64,000 nucleotides of DNA from Hydnum rufescens UP504. Taxonomy: Eukaryota; Basidiomycota; Agaricomycetes; Cantharellales; Hydnaceae. Location of the stretch: NCBI GenBank assembly GCA_014904985.1, contig MU128919.1, positions 391,879-455,878 on the forward strand, given 5' to 3'. Made by a program: the position numbers and the translations under genes. Within the stretch, counting starts at the first letter, position 1, and each line of letters starts with the position of its first letter. Below the pieces are notes generated by a model. It was not told where the DNA came from, did no database searches, and worked only from the letters and a program-made list of their open reading frames with translations. Below are positions 1 to 11,215 of the stretch, in pieces.

Positions 1-7
1 ATCACTC

Positions 8-809
8 ATGGCAAGCGCTCACGGATTCTTCATCCCCGATGTAGGCTGTCTGGTCGGTCTCCCTGGTCTCACAATCTATTTGGGCAAAAAAATTGTACTA
101 CGAAACGAGTACCTCTACTGCAATGGTCGTGCGCACGAATTTCGCCCTCTACACGTGGTGACGAAACATACGATAAATAAAATCCATTGCAAACTCGTGT
201 GCGAGACCGAGAAGGATCGTCTCAAAATCTCAGGTTTCTACGATTTCACATCGTATCCAATCGCATCGTTCAAATCCAGCAGTCGTCGATCAACGAAACG
301 AGGGGTGCGTACTTCCACCGCGCCTGGCGAAGGATCATCCGATATGGGCGCAACAGAGGATGACGAGTGGGAGGACAAGGGTGATGAGAACGTGACAGTG
401 CAAGACGGGGAGTCCATCTACGATGTCGAATCCGACGATGAGGAAGAAATTCTCGAGGGTACCCTGACGTATGGTGACTCGCCTTTCGAGCTGGTTCTTC
501 CATCTGGAACGCAGATAGGCCATCGAAGCATGCGGCGCTACTACAAACAACCTTCTGTGGTCCCCCTGGCCCCACCCGCATTGGATCCCACACGAGGAGC
601 CGGTCCAGTACACCGATTACTAGAAGATAAAATTCGGCCTTTGTGCCTAGAAAGGCGGTTTTGGCGCCTTCGTGGAGGGAGTATGACGGTCAAGCCAAGA
701 ATCGAGGAGAAGCAAGAGAGGCTGGACGCCGTATTCGGGATCAGAAGTGGGAGAATTTCAAGACCGCCGTGGGAATCACCAAAAGCACTATCGTGATCCC
801 CTGCTACAG
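8..809 (+). pseudogene. REI1/ZNF622-like 60S biogenesis factor, decayed copy
   Basis: The first 260 codons resemble the C-terminal half of Rei1/ZNF622, a cytoplasmic zinc-finger factor that recycles export factors from pre-60S subunits. Landmarks are FFIPDVGCLVGLPGL, a C2H2-like stretch YLYCNGRAHEF...HCK, an acidic linker, and LVLPSGTQIGHRSMRRYY. The reading frame then breaks. The next family block (AKNRGEAREAGR) is in a different frame near 676-745, and the terminal block NHQKHYRDPLLQ lies in a third frame at 774-809. Key positions in the zinc-finger segment look altered, for example HVVTKHTINK where the family has a V-R-K-H helix. The N-terminal half is outside the window or absent. At least two frame changes without an intron between them argue for a pseudogene. 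Confidence 0.72.
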
Positions 810-1214
810 GTTCGTTCTGACGTTTTTTTTCTTGCTCTCAGACTACTCATCGTAGATGCAATATCACAGTAAGGTGGAACACACGTATCGTTGCGTCTTT
901 GTCGCCATCAGAGTCATCACGTCAATGATGGTAAACGAGATATAGATAGGGATCAAATTGTGGTGGCAGAGTGCGAAGCGGGGATGCTGTCCCGGACCAT
1001 TCCCGCTGTACAATCTATCAAGAACATTCCTCTGAGAATGTGCGTGAGTAAGACGCCGCTATGGCTCTCCCTGCCGCCCAACCGGTACAGCGGTGCTAGT
1101 TTCATAAATATGAGCCGAAGGCCGTGAACGCTTTCATTTTTTGGACCAATCCACCTAATACCTTAACTGATTTTCAGCGAGAGGCGAGATCATCTTCAGA
1201 ATCATGGTCAGAAC

Positions 1215-2560
1215 ACGGCTCGATTATGATGACACTCCTACATATAAACAATGCGCCGCAGGGGCCATACTACACGCTGACATCTATGAGCAATGACTAT
1301 ACTACGGCATAAGGCAATTATTTCCACTCGGCACTGGGATACATTCGCGTAATTACCCAAGGCTGTTTTCAGGGCCATCAAAAAAACCCGTGGCGCAACC
1401 GAAATAATAGACCAATGCAAGTATCTGGTATGGCACCTCTCCCGCATTCAATTAACGGTTCCGATGGATTCACCCGCCAACACATGGGTGTCGGTTTCTT
1501 GTAATGTTATGACTGGCGAACTCAGCGGTGTCAAGAATGTCAGTAGTCAACAGAATTTTCGGTGATCAAACAGTCACTGTAATTATTCATAAGGCCTATT
1601 GTGGGCACAGTATTCAAGGAATGTGTCTTCAATCAGAACCCAAAACAAATTAAAGCTGCCGGAATACAGTACTGGCTGGAATTCATTAATCTCCGAGGGA
1701 CAGCCACAGGACAGATCCCATAAGTTCAGCTCCCAGCATGCTTACGTAGATAGGGGCTGGGCGCCTAAAGTGGCGCTTGCCCTCGACCACAGCCATGTGG
1801 GTGAAAGGAATAAGACAAATCTGGGTAAATTTTGGGCGGAATGCCGAAAATCCCGTTACATAAGTCAACTGTTTTGAGGAACAAAGGCGGAAGAATGACA
1901 AATTTCCATATCCCCACTGGGCAACGATCGCAGCATGGTACCACATTCCTGTAAGCCTGTGTGAGTCTGGAACACCACCTGAATTTTGATTCTCTATTCA
2001 CTTGGTGGATCGTGATATTCCCTGAGCTTGCGGAGCACAATATCACAAGGATCAAGGGTCAAGGATCAACTATGTGATGGACTTAGAAGGTGCGTGCTTG
2101 TAGCTTCTGGTACATTCTTGTTCCGCCAACCTTTGATTCCACGGGCCCGGTGTTGTTCTCTTTCGGGCCGCGGAGAAGGCCATCCGCGTTGAAGCGTCAA
2201 ATTAGTAGAAACGGGCCTTGCTGGAACTGCGGAATCCCAATGTGAGCATAGCAACCAAAGCGCCTGTCGGCGGATCGGGCCTCGTGTTTATACACATTCA
2301 TTCATTATAATTACCTAGGCGATGAATTGATGGTGCTGAATTAAAGATAACCACTAATCCTGGATGCGGCCCAGGGGTCAGACGACGGTTCGTACGCATT
2401 GACTACGATCAAAATTACTATACACGCGGAGGGGACATGGCCGGTTTCATTCGCGTGACAAGCGTCCTAACGAGATGACTACCGGTGCCTGCATACCCGC
2501 CACCAACTGACTTGGATGACTCCAAAGCCACGAGATGCTGCATGAATTCATGGCAGTGTG
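1215..2560 (+). repeat. Diverged direct duplication, copy 1 (partner 9245-11215)
   Basis: Three blocks recur in the same order and orientation at 9.2-11.2 kb. They are 1225-1390 (shared ATCTATGAGCAATGAC), about 1875-1915 (GAGGAACAAAGG then TTTCCATATCCCCA), and 2165-2560 (shared CTTGTGTTTATACA-like and TACGATCAAAATTACT). By eye the copies match at roughly 70%. This copy lacks the RAX2-derived fragment found inside copy 2. Confidence 0.6.
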
Positions 2561-2744
2561 ACCAAAGGGCAGCGGCCATCGAGAGGTCCCCTCCCACCGG
2601 CACCTCCCTGACCTGGACCTGCTTCTGATTGAGCGTGTTCTGCTTGGAGAGAGGATCTCGAAGCCCCACAACATGAAATAAAAATAAGGGGTGTGAAATA
2701 CATCTCGCTTCAATGTGGACGCGTATGCTAGTTAGGGAAGATTG

Positions 2745-3085
2745 AGCCCTAGAGGCTCTGTATCATAGTCTCTTAGTCTTTTCTTGTGTAAGAGCCTATT
2801 CGAGAGACACCAGATCCATGGGCTAAGATGAGAAAACCCTCCCAGGGATGAGGTGTAAAATGTGCATGAGCGAAGCGAGCCGTGAGACGCTCAAGGCGGC
2901 AGAAGACGGAAGGGAGGAAACGGGCCCGGCATTAGTCGTGCGATGTCCTCATCTTTCCAGGATCCCACAGGTTTCCTAGACTTGAGAAACGAAGGGATCC
3001 CCAGACACAAGTACGGCGCAGCTAACACGTCGGACTGTTTAGGATACTCTCGTACCTGGTTGAGGGCGTCACAACCGACAAGGGG
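2745..3085 (-). repeat. Inverted diverged repeat, copy 1 (partner 5235-5590)
   Basis: Read on the minus strand, this segment matches 5235-5590 on the plus strand. Both contain GCGCCGTACT, a GGGATCC...TTCGTTTTT/TTTCT block and GGATCCTGGAAAGATGAG. Conceptual translations share CDAL...FDVFAAPY..LGI.SF, so the ancestor may have been coding. I do not recognise the protein. Confidence 0.55.
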
Positions 3086-4172
3086 ATTAAGCAATTCACG
3101 ATATTGCTTTTGAATGCGAATGTGCAGGCACGGAAAACCACACCATGACGTTTGAGACAGCGGATTAGACGATAGCGGTGCCCAGACGGTGAAGCCACGG
3201 GATTGGCAGAGAGTGGGTGTGGAGAACATCGACTACAATCATTTTGAAATCTGGCTGGAAATAGCACCGACACTGATTCACAGTGCGGTCGAGAGATCTA
3301 TGAGCCGGCGCTCAAAAATGTCGCGGACTGTACAATATCCGAACAGAGGTCCAGTCAAGGGATGGTTTCAGACGATCTGCTACACATTTATGTACCTTCA
3401 TGTCACGACGCGCATCTGCGATTAGCAAAACAGGATTTTGCACTTGATTTATCGTTGTCGGTGAAGAATAATTCGCCACGCCCTCTGTTCCATGCAATAT
3501 TTGAACGAAAATATACGAAGAAGTCGTTGAGTAAGGAGCCAAAAGTCAGTATCGGGATATTAGCAGGCAACTGAAATGGGTCTGTTCACGCCTGCCATTT
3601 AGTGGAGAACCATGCAACCCTCCACTCTGAAGTTGAAGAACCCGTATGGCTCGGGGCCCATGAGAATACAATGTCTGCACTGGACCCCTAGATGGGGGAG
3701 AATAAAGACAAACGGGGGCCCTGCGGACGGGTATCTTCGCCAGCAGCCACCGCTACGCCCCTGATACAGCCTCTTCTCAACTACCTCACGCAAGATGGCT
3801 GGCACCTTATCGGTATCCTGCACAACGAATAATGAATCCACGGTGCGAATCATACTCGTAATCGTGAGGGAACGGAGTGTACAACAAAAGGAAACAAGAC
3901 GAGGATAGACCGGACGATCAGAACCAATATTAATCTTAGGGTTAAATGGCGCGGAAGCAATAGTTGCCGGCAATCCCCTTGCCTTCCTCTTGAATCAAAA
4001 CCAATGCCCACGACCTATTCCGAGCAATGGGATTGCGACGAGGATCAACTTCTGAGGCTTAGGGGATCGGGTTGGACGACTATCAGGCGAAAGAGACCTC
4101 CCCCTTTCCAAGTCCAAAAATCTAGGTCCCGGTTGCGACTCGGCACGACAGCTCCAGCTGTCGTTCTGACCA

Positions 4173-4349
4173 CTGTTGGAATTGGGGATGAGCGGGCTCT
4201 AACGCTCATCGCTTAGTCAGCGTATCCTTCTAGTTAGTTCGCGGGATGTACCGAAGTTCCCTCAAGCGTTTACTTGAGCTCTGATCAAACGCTCTATCTT
4301 TCCTCTCGTTGTGCGAATCTAAGTGGCTTCGCACCGATTCTTCAACAGC
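4173..4349 (+). repeat. Inverted repeat family element, copy 1 (partner 10495-10655)
   Basis: The segment runs from TGTTGGAATTGGGGATG to CACCGATTCTTCAACA. A near-identical copy lies on the opposite strand at 10495-10655. Inside is a stem-loop: AGCGTTT pairs with AAACGCT, with CTCAAGC/GCTTGAG nested at the centre, perfect in the partner and with one mismatch here. Length, sharp ends and internal palindrome suggest a small non-autonomous element. No target-site duplication was identified. Confidence 0.5.
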
Positions 4350-5234
4350 CACTGTCTTGGAGCAAGCTCCCTAGCTATAGGTTTTTAGCCGTAGTGATCT
4401 TGAGCGCAAATAAAGAATTGGTGAGAGAAGAACTCAAATATCTTATCCTGAACCGTAATGACACGGGGTGTGTACTTTACAGTATGGACATATCCCCACA
4501 AATCATCCTACGCGCGGTACAAGTATTCAATAAGTCCATGCGCTATTAAATACACGCTGCCATGAAGTCTCCTGAGCTTGCTTTAGTCTTTCACCAGAAT
4601 CCATAATCTATCGATGTGCGAGAAGCAGATGTTAGGTTGAGGCCATATCCTAAATGATTCTAGAGACTCACTCGTCTTATATTCTCCCTTACGGCTTTGT
4701 CAGTGAAACAACTCAAAAGACCGCCCTTAGACCTCTGGAGAAGTCTACGAGATTCGTCTCTTTCGCGCTTCCCTACCAACCGACCCAACTCCAGGGGCCA
4801 GAAACCCATCACCTGCTCCATATCGTAGTCTAGATGGAGCAGGGATGACACTACTACCGCCTCCCTGAGGCTGGTTCTGAATGTACAATTCGCCGGATTA
4901 TTCGATACGGAGGATTCAGATCGGGGAAGTGATATGAAGCGGGGTGATTCCTTAATTCACCAATTCATCCTCTCCTTTTTGATGCTAAGCCGATCGACCA
5001 CAGACAGGGATTCATAGAAGCAAGTGTGACGTGCCCAGGCAGACGATAACCACCGTTTGAGGAAACAGTTTGGATTAGACTGTGAATCAGGGATACTATT
5101 GTTCCATCATAATTCTAATCGACGACCTTTACACCCACTCTCAATCAATCCCATGGTCAACGTTTACTGTAGTTGGCTTGTGTTTCTTGCACATTCGGCA
5201 ATACATGCCAAGGATTACTTCCCCCCCCCCATCG

Positions 5235-5590
5235 TTTGTGATGCACTCTACCGAGCACTAGACTATAACGAACGATTCGACGTGTTTGCGGCGCCGTACT
5301 CATCTTTAGGGATCCATTCGTTTTTCCAAGCCCAGGAAACATCATGGATCCTGGAAAGATGAGAACGTCGCACTGAGTGATACCAGATCCGTTTGCCGCC
5401 TTCCGCCTTATCCTGCCGCGTTGACTGTCTCATGGCACCCTCTTCTGGCTCGTACGCCGACACATTTCAAGGCTCACCCTGCATCACTTCCTGTGGAGCT
5501 TTTCGTCGTCTCCTGTGTTATAGTCTCTCGAATCGGTTTCTTTGCGAGGCCAGGACGAGGAGCTACGATACAGCCAAGCCAGTCCTCTAT
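5235..5590 (+). repeat. Inverted diverged repeat, copy 2 (partner 2745-3085)
   Basis: Plus-strand partner of 2745-3085. The similarity runs on past the coding-like core into TAGTCTCTCGAATCGG, matching the end of copy 1. Both copies carry stops in all frames. Confidence 0.55.
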
Positions 5591-6644
5591 TGTTCCTAGA
5601 GAAATGAGAGCTAGCTGCAAGATGTTTTATCGATATCTTGTGGCATATATGCCTAGCAACATAATCTGGCAGCCTGGTCTCTAACCCTCCTTAGTGTGGG
5701 CTCAGAACCGGCCCATAGGTCTCCATCAACTGTTGCTGCGGAAAAGAAGCAAAAATAAGGTTAGTGTATATTCTATGATTCAGAGTATTCGCTAAGAATA
5801 AATATTGATGGACACATGACAGTCGCCTAATAATCACGTCACGTTCGTCAGTGTGGACAGTGATAGTTGATGTTCAAGACCTATCCTCGCTTCAGCTCGA
5901 GAAAGGAGGCATTTCGGGCGTGTTTGTGGCAAATGTAACGCCCGCGGCCGCATTGTCTTTGCGAAGTAGACGGCCTGTGCCTAGACATAGTGTGTGTCCA
6001 AGGTGTTGAAAGGACTCGAAATGGATAATGGGATGTACATGTCTGGACACAGGGCTTGCCTGTGACCCGGGATATTTAGATAGAAATCATAAGCCTAAGA
6101 CCAGCTGCGCTGTCCTGTATGGTTCTTTTGAGGGTTGCTATATTTCTCACCGCGTTCTCTTTCGGATTGGTATGTATGGGCGTTGTTGGATGTGGTTGTT
6201 CTGGCAGGAGTGTTCCAGGGTGGACGCATGATAAGACGCCAGTACAGTAATGCATTCTCCATATCCGAATTTGGCTCGCAAGCCTCGTGGTTGTTATGAT
6301 ACACGCGCACTTGGTGCGGATACGTTTATATTTATGATGTAGGCATAACCAATGCGACCCCTACTTTTTTGTGGCAGGAACAATTGAAGAGCAAATGGAG
6401 GGACGTAATATCCGCCAAAATCAAAATCACTCAGGCAATACACGCAAATTACATACATTCATATTTAATGACACGTATACCGGGGCACCGCAGCGCCAAG
6501 AAAAAGGATAGATGATGAGGGAATGCTTAGAGCAGTTACGAGCTGACAAGGCAAAGTCTACAGTATGGACCGACGCGGAAAACACTCTTAAAAAGACGCA
6601 ATTAAGTGAGCTTCAGGTGCAACGTAGAGTTCCAGTAGAATCGA

Positions 6645-7534
6645 TTACTCACAGCCGCGGAGATGACGTTCGGTGGCCCAACGAGTGGCAATTATTCCAC
6701 GGACCGTCGGACAAAGAGAATTAAAGGCCGAATTCATTGACCCCGAGTGCAGGAACGACCTCGTGAGTGACTCCTGCACCACAGAACAGAAGAACCAGCA
6801 ATTTTCCTACGATATTACGATTCAACAGAGTTTTCAGCTTTGGGACGTTTGAGGAGAATACACCCTGACTTACAGGATATAGGGTATATGTAGTGGATTC
6901 CTGCTCCATGATTCTCAGAAGGGTTGCCAAGTCCCCGAGGCAAGGACTATCTCGTTGAAATGTGACGTGAGAGAGGACCTTCTTCGGTGGCGTGTGCAGA
7001 GGCTCTTCATTGCACGACATAAGGACCTGAAAGATGATATCGTGGTGAACATCTCGGGGCACTAAGAGAGTGGATGCTGAGTCTAGCCCTCACACGGTCG
7101 TTCGGTGGAAACTTAGAGGATACACTCCGGAGTCGGAGCCACAAATTGCGGTCCTGTCCCGCCGCTCGGTCGAGGCGCAGAAAGAATAACTGCCCATGAG
7201 AGGGTTGCACGCCGAGGAGGATGTACGTGTGTTTGATAGTGAAGCGGACTTCCTGGTACATTCCCAGAAAGCAAATTTTATCCACCGCACTGGCAGATGC
7301 ACGCCTCGAGAGGACGTGCTGATAGAACCGAGAAATGGTCATGCTAGATGTTGCCTCTAGATGCCTTGAATTCTGAATGTAGTCGGATAGGGTCTGGGAG
7401 GGGCCATCCATTGTTTCCCCCACGGACGGGTCATCGGGAAGAATATCATCAAATGGAGGAATTGGAAGCAATGGAACGATTGGAAAATGCAAGGGGCGAA
7501 CTTGGGTGGATTTCGCAGCACGTGCAGAAGCCAT
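6645..7534 (-). CDS. Basidiomycete NCWFF-family hypothetical protein
   Basis: The likely start is the ATG at 7534 (protein begins MASARAAKSTQVRPLHF). Exon 1 runs to about 7030-7095. A middle exon read in another frame ends at 6874 (TTYTLYP). A good 67-nt GTAAGT...TAG intron (6873-6807) leads to a last exon 6806-6645 beginning ENCWFFCSVVQESL. Together these give the GMYQEVRF...HTYILLGV...LWLRL...DLATLLRIMEQ...NCWFF layout of an uncharacterised, often multicopy basidiomycete protein family; its function is unknown. The first junction has no comfortable intron (the best GT-AG candidate is only 34 nt), so there may be an indel or the gene may be decaying. A possible GTGAGT donor overlaps the final codons, so the 3' end could extend further. 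Confidence 0.5.
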
Positions 7535-9244
7535 GATAATGTATGAGGTTCGTCTTGTAGGGTGGGGGTATGTGATCCAGACGGTATAACTTGTCTTATA
7601 AAGGGTCCGTATGGCTGACATCCAGGCTAGTACTCGCCCTAGGGCGACGAATTTTCCACGCTTCGAGGCCACGTGAAAGGGCGATGCTACATCCTTGCAC
7701 GGCACACGAGGCAACCACTTTTTTCCATACATTTGGAGTGACAGTTTTGTCAGCGCAGATGCGCGCTTGCATTTTCACCGAGGCATCCGCGGAACGAGTA
7801 AGTGGGCGACTATAGAAGCACGTCTAATCCACCATTATATACCTGCTATTTGTCGCGGGGTGAGGCCAGAGAGTCAACGAAGACACCTCTTGCTGAGAAC
7901 TGACATGGCGAAGTGGCCCAGTCTTTAGCTAAAATGGGCGCGGCGTTGGCCTTCCGCAAGTAATTCCAACGGATGGCTAGATACGCGTTTGACACTGGGC
8001 ACGGGAGTCTTTAACCGAAAAAACCCCGCCGGTCGTGGGCAACCCCGGTCTCAAGTGATGTATGCTGGAGGCGTTGGGGCAGGGCTCCACTGATAAAGGC
8101 CACGAGTACCATAGCATATAATTCGAGATGAGGCCACAGGCGTGGGGGACTTCAACGCCATCAGTACGGGGATGCTGCAGGCTAGCCGAGGGGCGAAAGG
8201 GGGAATGATCTGCCTTGATGAAACAAGGACTTTGACAGGATTCAAGTGAATGGGAAGGGAGAAATTGAAGCGCTGAGTCGAAATTCATCAGGGCATTAAA
8301 AAAGTGTGACCGCATCAGAAAATGTCGGGGAAACATCGCAGTTTTTCTTCAAGACTGTGGCAGCTGTTGCCTCGTGGCTAAAAACACGCCTTGAAAGGAT
8401 ACGGCTCAAATCGGTCAAGGAGATCGCAGGTATATCGGTGTCCCACCACGGCCTTCAACGCATGGAGATGGATAAAGCGCGGCTGGGCAACCGACATCTT
8501 GATGTTTATAATGAATTGCACTGGATTAGAAATTGACTCGTCCGCGTCACTCAGGCATCTCGAGGTGCACATCCAGTGATATCCACACAGGAGGGTGGCT
8601 AGCTCGAATCTTTCCTGTCCCTTGCTGCCTCGACGCATTCAAGCACCACATCTGAATCGGACGCAAGCTCCGTGCTGAAGACCGTCCCAGGCAGTGACCT
8701 CTCGGAGATATGGCGCCCAGTTGTTGTAGCACAACCGGCAATGGCCGAAACTTGTCGCAACTGATAAGCCAGAATCTGCCAGATTCCATATCGGCCCTAC
8801 TGTTGGAGACTCGCAAGCACTGCTCCCTTCCCACGACTCACTATCTTGACAATCCTCTCCCTGTTATAAATAACGGAACGCTGGAAGTCTTCATTTTTAC
8901 TTGTTTATCGTGTATGATGGGTTTCACAATAGCCGAAGACCAATTACCGAATTGACTATCATCCCTATGACATGAAGGCGTGTTCCTATCACCCATTCCC
9001 AATGATTTATTTATCCGTGGCCTTCGGAATTTCCCACCGACGTGTGGCGTCTTTCCATCCAGTAGGCGTCGGGGTGTCCAACAGAGAGCTGCAATTGGCA
9101 TGGCGGATCGCGATGCCACTTGCGAATATTGCATGGTTTTGTTTTCCTTATCTCTCCGCCTCGTTTTCGCTTCTGTGGCTTGTATTTGAAATGCGCAATT
9201 TATTACAGATTGTCAGCCTGGCCGAACCCTCGAGCCAGACGTGA
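7535..9244. other. Intergenic stretch, nothing recognised
   Basis: Only short overlapping frames (up to about 120 codons) are present on both strands, with no recognisable motif or splice continuation. Confidence 0.5.
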
Positions 9245-9427
9245 GATTACAATTATGATTCTCTTACCTGTGAACAATACGTCACAGGGGCTATATTACA
9301 TGCCTAAATCTATGAGCAATGACCACATAAGGCTATTAATATTTCTACTCGGCACCGCTGTAGTTTGATTACTTGACCTTGTTTTCGGGGTCAGTAAAAA
9401 TCAACGAATGTGGCACATGAGGGAACA

Positions 9428-10376
9428 GGACCCAACTCACGCTTACTTCACTGTCAACAACTAGTGGGAACTCGACAACTGTCGGATCTCTTCTTCCCGA
9501 TACCAATGGCTTCGGCTTTTTCGAATGGTCCCTTCAAAACTCACCTTCCCTCAATGCCACAGGCATTATTAGCAACATCTCAGAGACTGCTTTTTCAGAC
9601 TGCTTCAGCGGGGCTTGCACCAGCTCCTGGTTCTTCCTTATCATCCGCTGTTGTCAAGACCATTGTTGCCACCTCCGATAGTGTCGTCTTCCTCGGCGGT
9701 TCATTCTCAGTCACGAATTTTCCAACTTGGTGGCATTCCGGGATGGGGCGGTTGCCCCCTTGTCTGGCAATGGATTGAACGGCGTTGTCAACTCGATGGC
9801 TTCGTGAATGGAACTCTTTTCGTTGGTGGCGCATTCAGTGACACTGTCAGTGGTGGGAGCGGTGGCCTGCATAACATTGCAAAATACAGCGTCGGAAGCG
9901 GGACCTGGACTTCGTTGGGAGGGGGTGTTAATGGAGATGTATTCTCTTTATCGATCTCAAATGGCTGGCTGTCTATTGTTGAGAATTTCACGGAGACATT
10001 CATCAATGGATTTGGATCTCCCGTCGGTGGTGTTACCGTTTGGGATATTGATATTGGGAAATGGATCACCTCAGGCGGCCTATATGTAGGGTCTGCAACA
10101 TTGGCTCTACCTGGATCCGGAGGCTTGGAGTATATTGCAGGAAATCTCGCTGCAGCCATTGGATTCGGGGCCACAGGTTGGGCTACTGTATCCTTCAGGG
10201 GGATAAAAATGGATAACTATTTATTCACGCCACCTTCTACTTCTCTCGACGATAGCACACCCGTGACCGGTGCGTCCACGAATTCCACAGCAGTAAGACG
10301 ACGCGGCAGCAGACCTCATCACACTGATAGTGTCGTTGCGTGGCTCGTTCCGCGCATTAGAGCCGCAGTTTTTCCC
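9428..10376 (+). pseudogene. RAX2 internal fragment, frameshifted duplicate
   Basis: These 949 bases match, in reverse orientation, about 18.13-19.07 kb within the large third exon of the intact RAX2 gene of this window. Identity by eye is about 90-95%. Shared stretches include LLPDTNGFGFFEW, SDSVVFLGGSFSVTN, WTSLGGGVNGDV and AWLVPRIRAAVF. The frame is broken several times; for example, four bases are missing near 9717 and one near 9804, and the surviving frames are staggered. The source exon has no introns in this part, so a processed (RNA-derived) origin cannot be told from a DNA duplication. Homology stops abruptly at both ends. It lies inside duplication copy 2. Confidence 0.9.
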
Positions 10377-10494
10377 AGACGAAGGCATATTATGTCGAGG
10401 AACAAAGGGGAGAGGATGAGAGTTTCCATATCCCCAGCGTTCACCAGGACAATTGTGGCTTTATACTACATTAGATCGGCATGATTCTGGAAAG

Positions 10495-10655
10495 TGTTGA
10501 AGAATCGGTGCGGAGCCATTCGCACAACGAGAAGAACGATAGAGCGTTTGATCAGAGCTCAAGCAAACGCTTGAGGGAACTTCGGTACATCCCGCGAACA
10601 AGGATACGCTGACTAAGCGATGAGCGTTAGAGCTCGCCCATCCCCAATTCCAACA
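10495..10655 (-). repeat. Inverted repeat family element, copy 2 (partner 4173-4349)
   Basis: Minus-strand copy of the 4173-4349 element. The internal palindrome CTCAAGC-AAAC-GCTTGAG is perfect here, inside an AGCGTTTG...CAAACGCT arm pair. It is slightly shorter than copy 1: a TCTAGTTAG stretch is missing. Confidence 0.5.
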
Positions 10656-11215
10656 GAAAGAATGCCTGAGAATTCTGTGACCCTTTCTTTGATGTCGCGG
10701 ATCTTTCCCTGACCTTGTGGCAAGGAACTGACTGCGGGCTTGGGGCTTCTTTGGCTGCTTTCTTGGACCGCCCACTTTTGATTGTCACGCGTCACACTGT
10801 CACACTCGATCCCTCGGGAGAGGCACTCCGCGTTGAAGCATCAAGCCCTTTGGAAACGGGCCTCACTGGAATTGCGGAATCCCCAAAATTTCCCTTTGCG
10901 GGTATAGCAAATGGAATATCTCTCGGTGGCCCTGGTGGATCCGCATGGGTCTCGGACCTTGTGTTTATACAGTAGCACCCCGCGGATGAGCAGTAGGTGC
11001 TGAATTAGAAATGATGTTTGATGTTTGTGCCTAGGGGGGTCAGGTGCCCGGCATGACGGTTTGTACACATTGGTTACGATCAAAATTACTGTAGAAGTGG
11101 AGGGGACACGGCTGATTTCATTTGTTTGTGGCACGCTTCCCATTGAGATGACTACCCGAGCCTGCACCCCCACCACCGAGTGACTTCGATAACTCCGAGG
11201 CTAGACCGAAGATAT

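Larger units (their letters stand above)
810..6644. other. Gene-poor, repeat-bearing stretch with no supported gene
   Basis: No open frame here is longer than about 110 codons and none has recognisable domains or plausible intron-exon continuation. What can be seen are diverged repeats annotated separately: 1215-2560, 2745-3085, 4173-4349 and 5235-5590. The stretch reads as degenerate transposable-element or duplicated DNA rather than genes. Confidence 0.6.
9245..11215 (+). repeat. Diverged direct duplication, copy 2, with inserted fragments
   Basis: Blocks 9254-9405, 10392-10440 and 10815-11215 match 1215-2560 in order. Between them sit the RAX2-derived fragment (9428-10376) and the inverted-repeat element (10495-10655). 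The stretch 10800-10975 reads as the C-terminus of an unknown Gly-rich protein (GGPGGSAWVSDLVFIQ then stop), better preserved than in copy 1. The original unit may therefore have carried the end of a gene that I cannot name. Confidence 0.55.
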
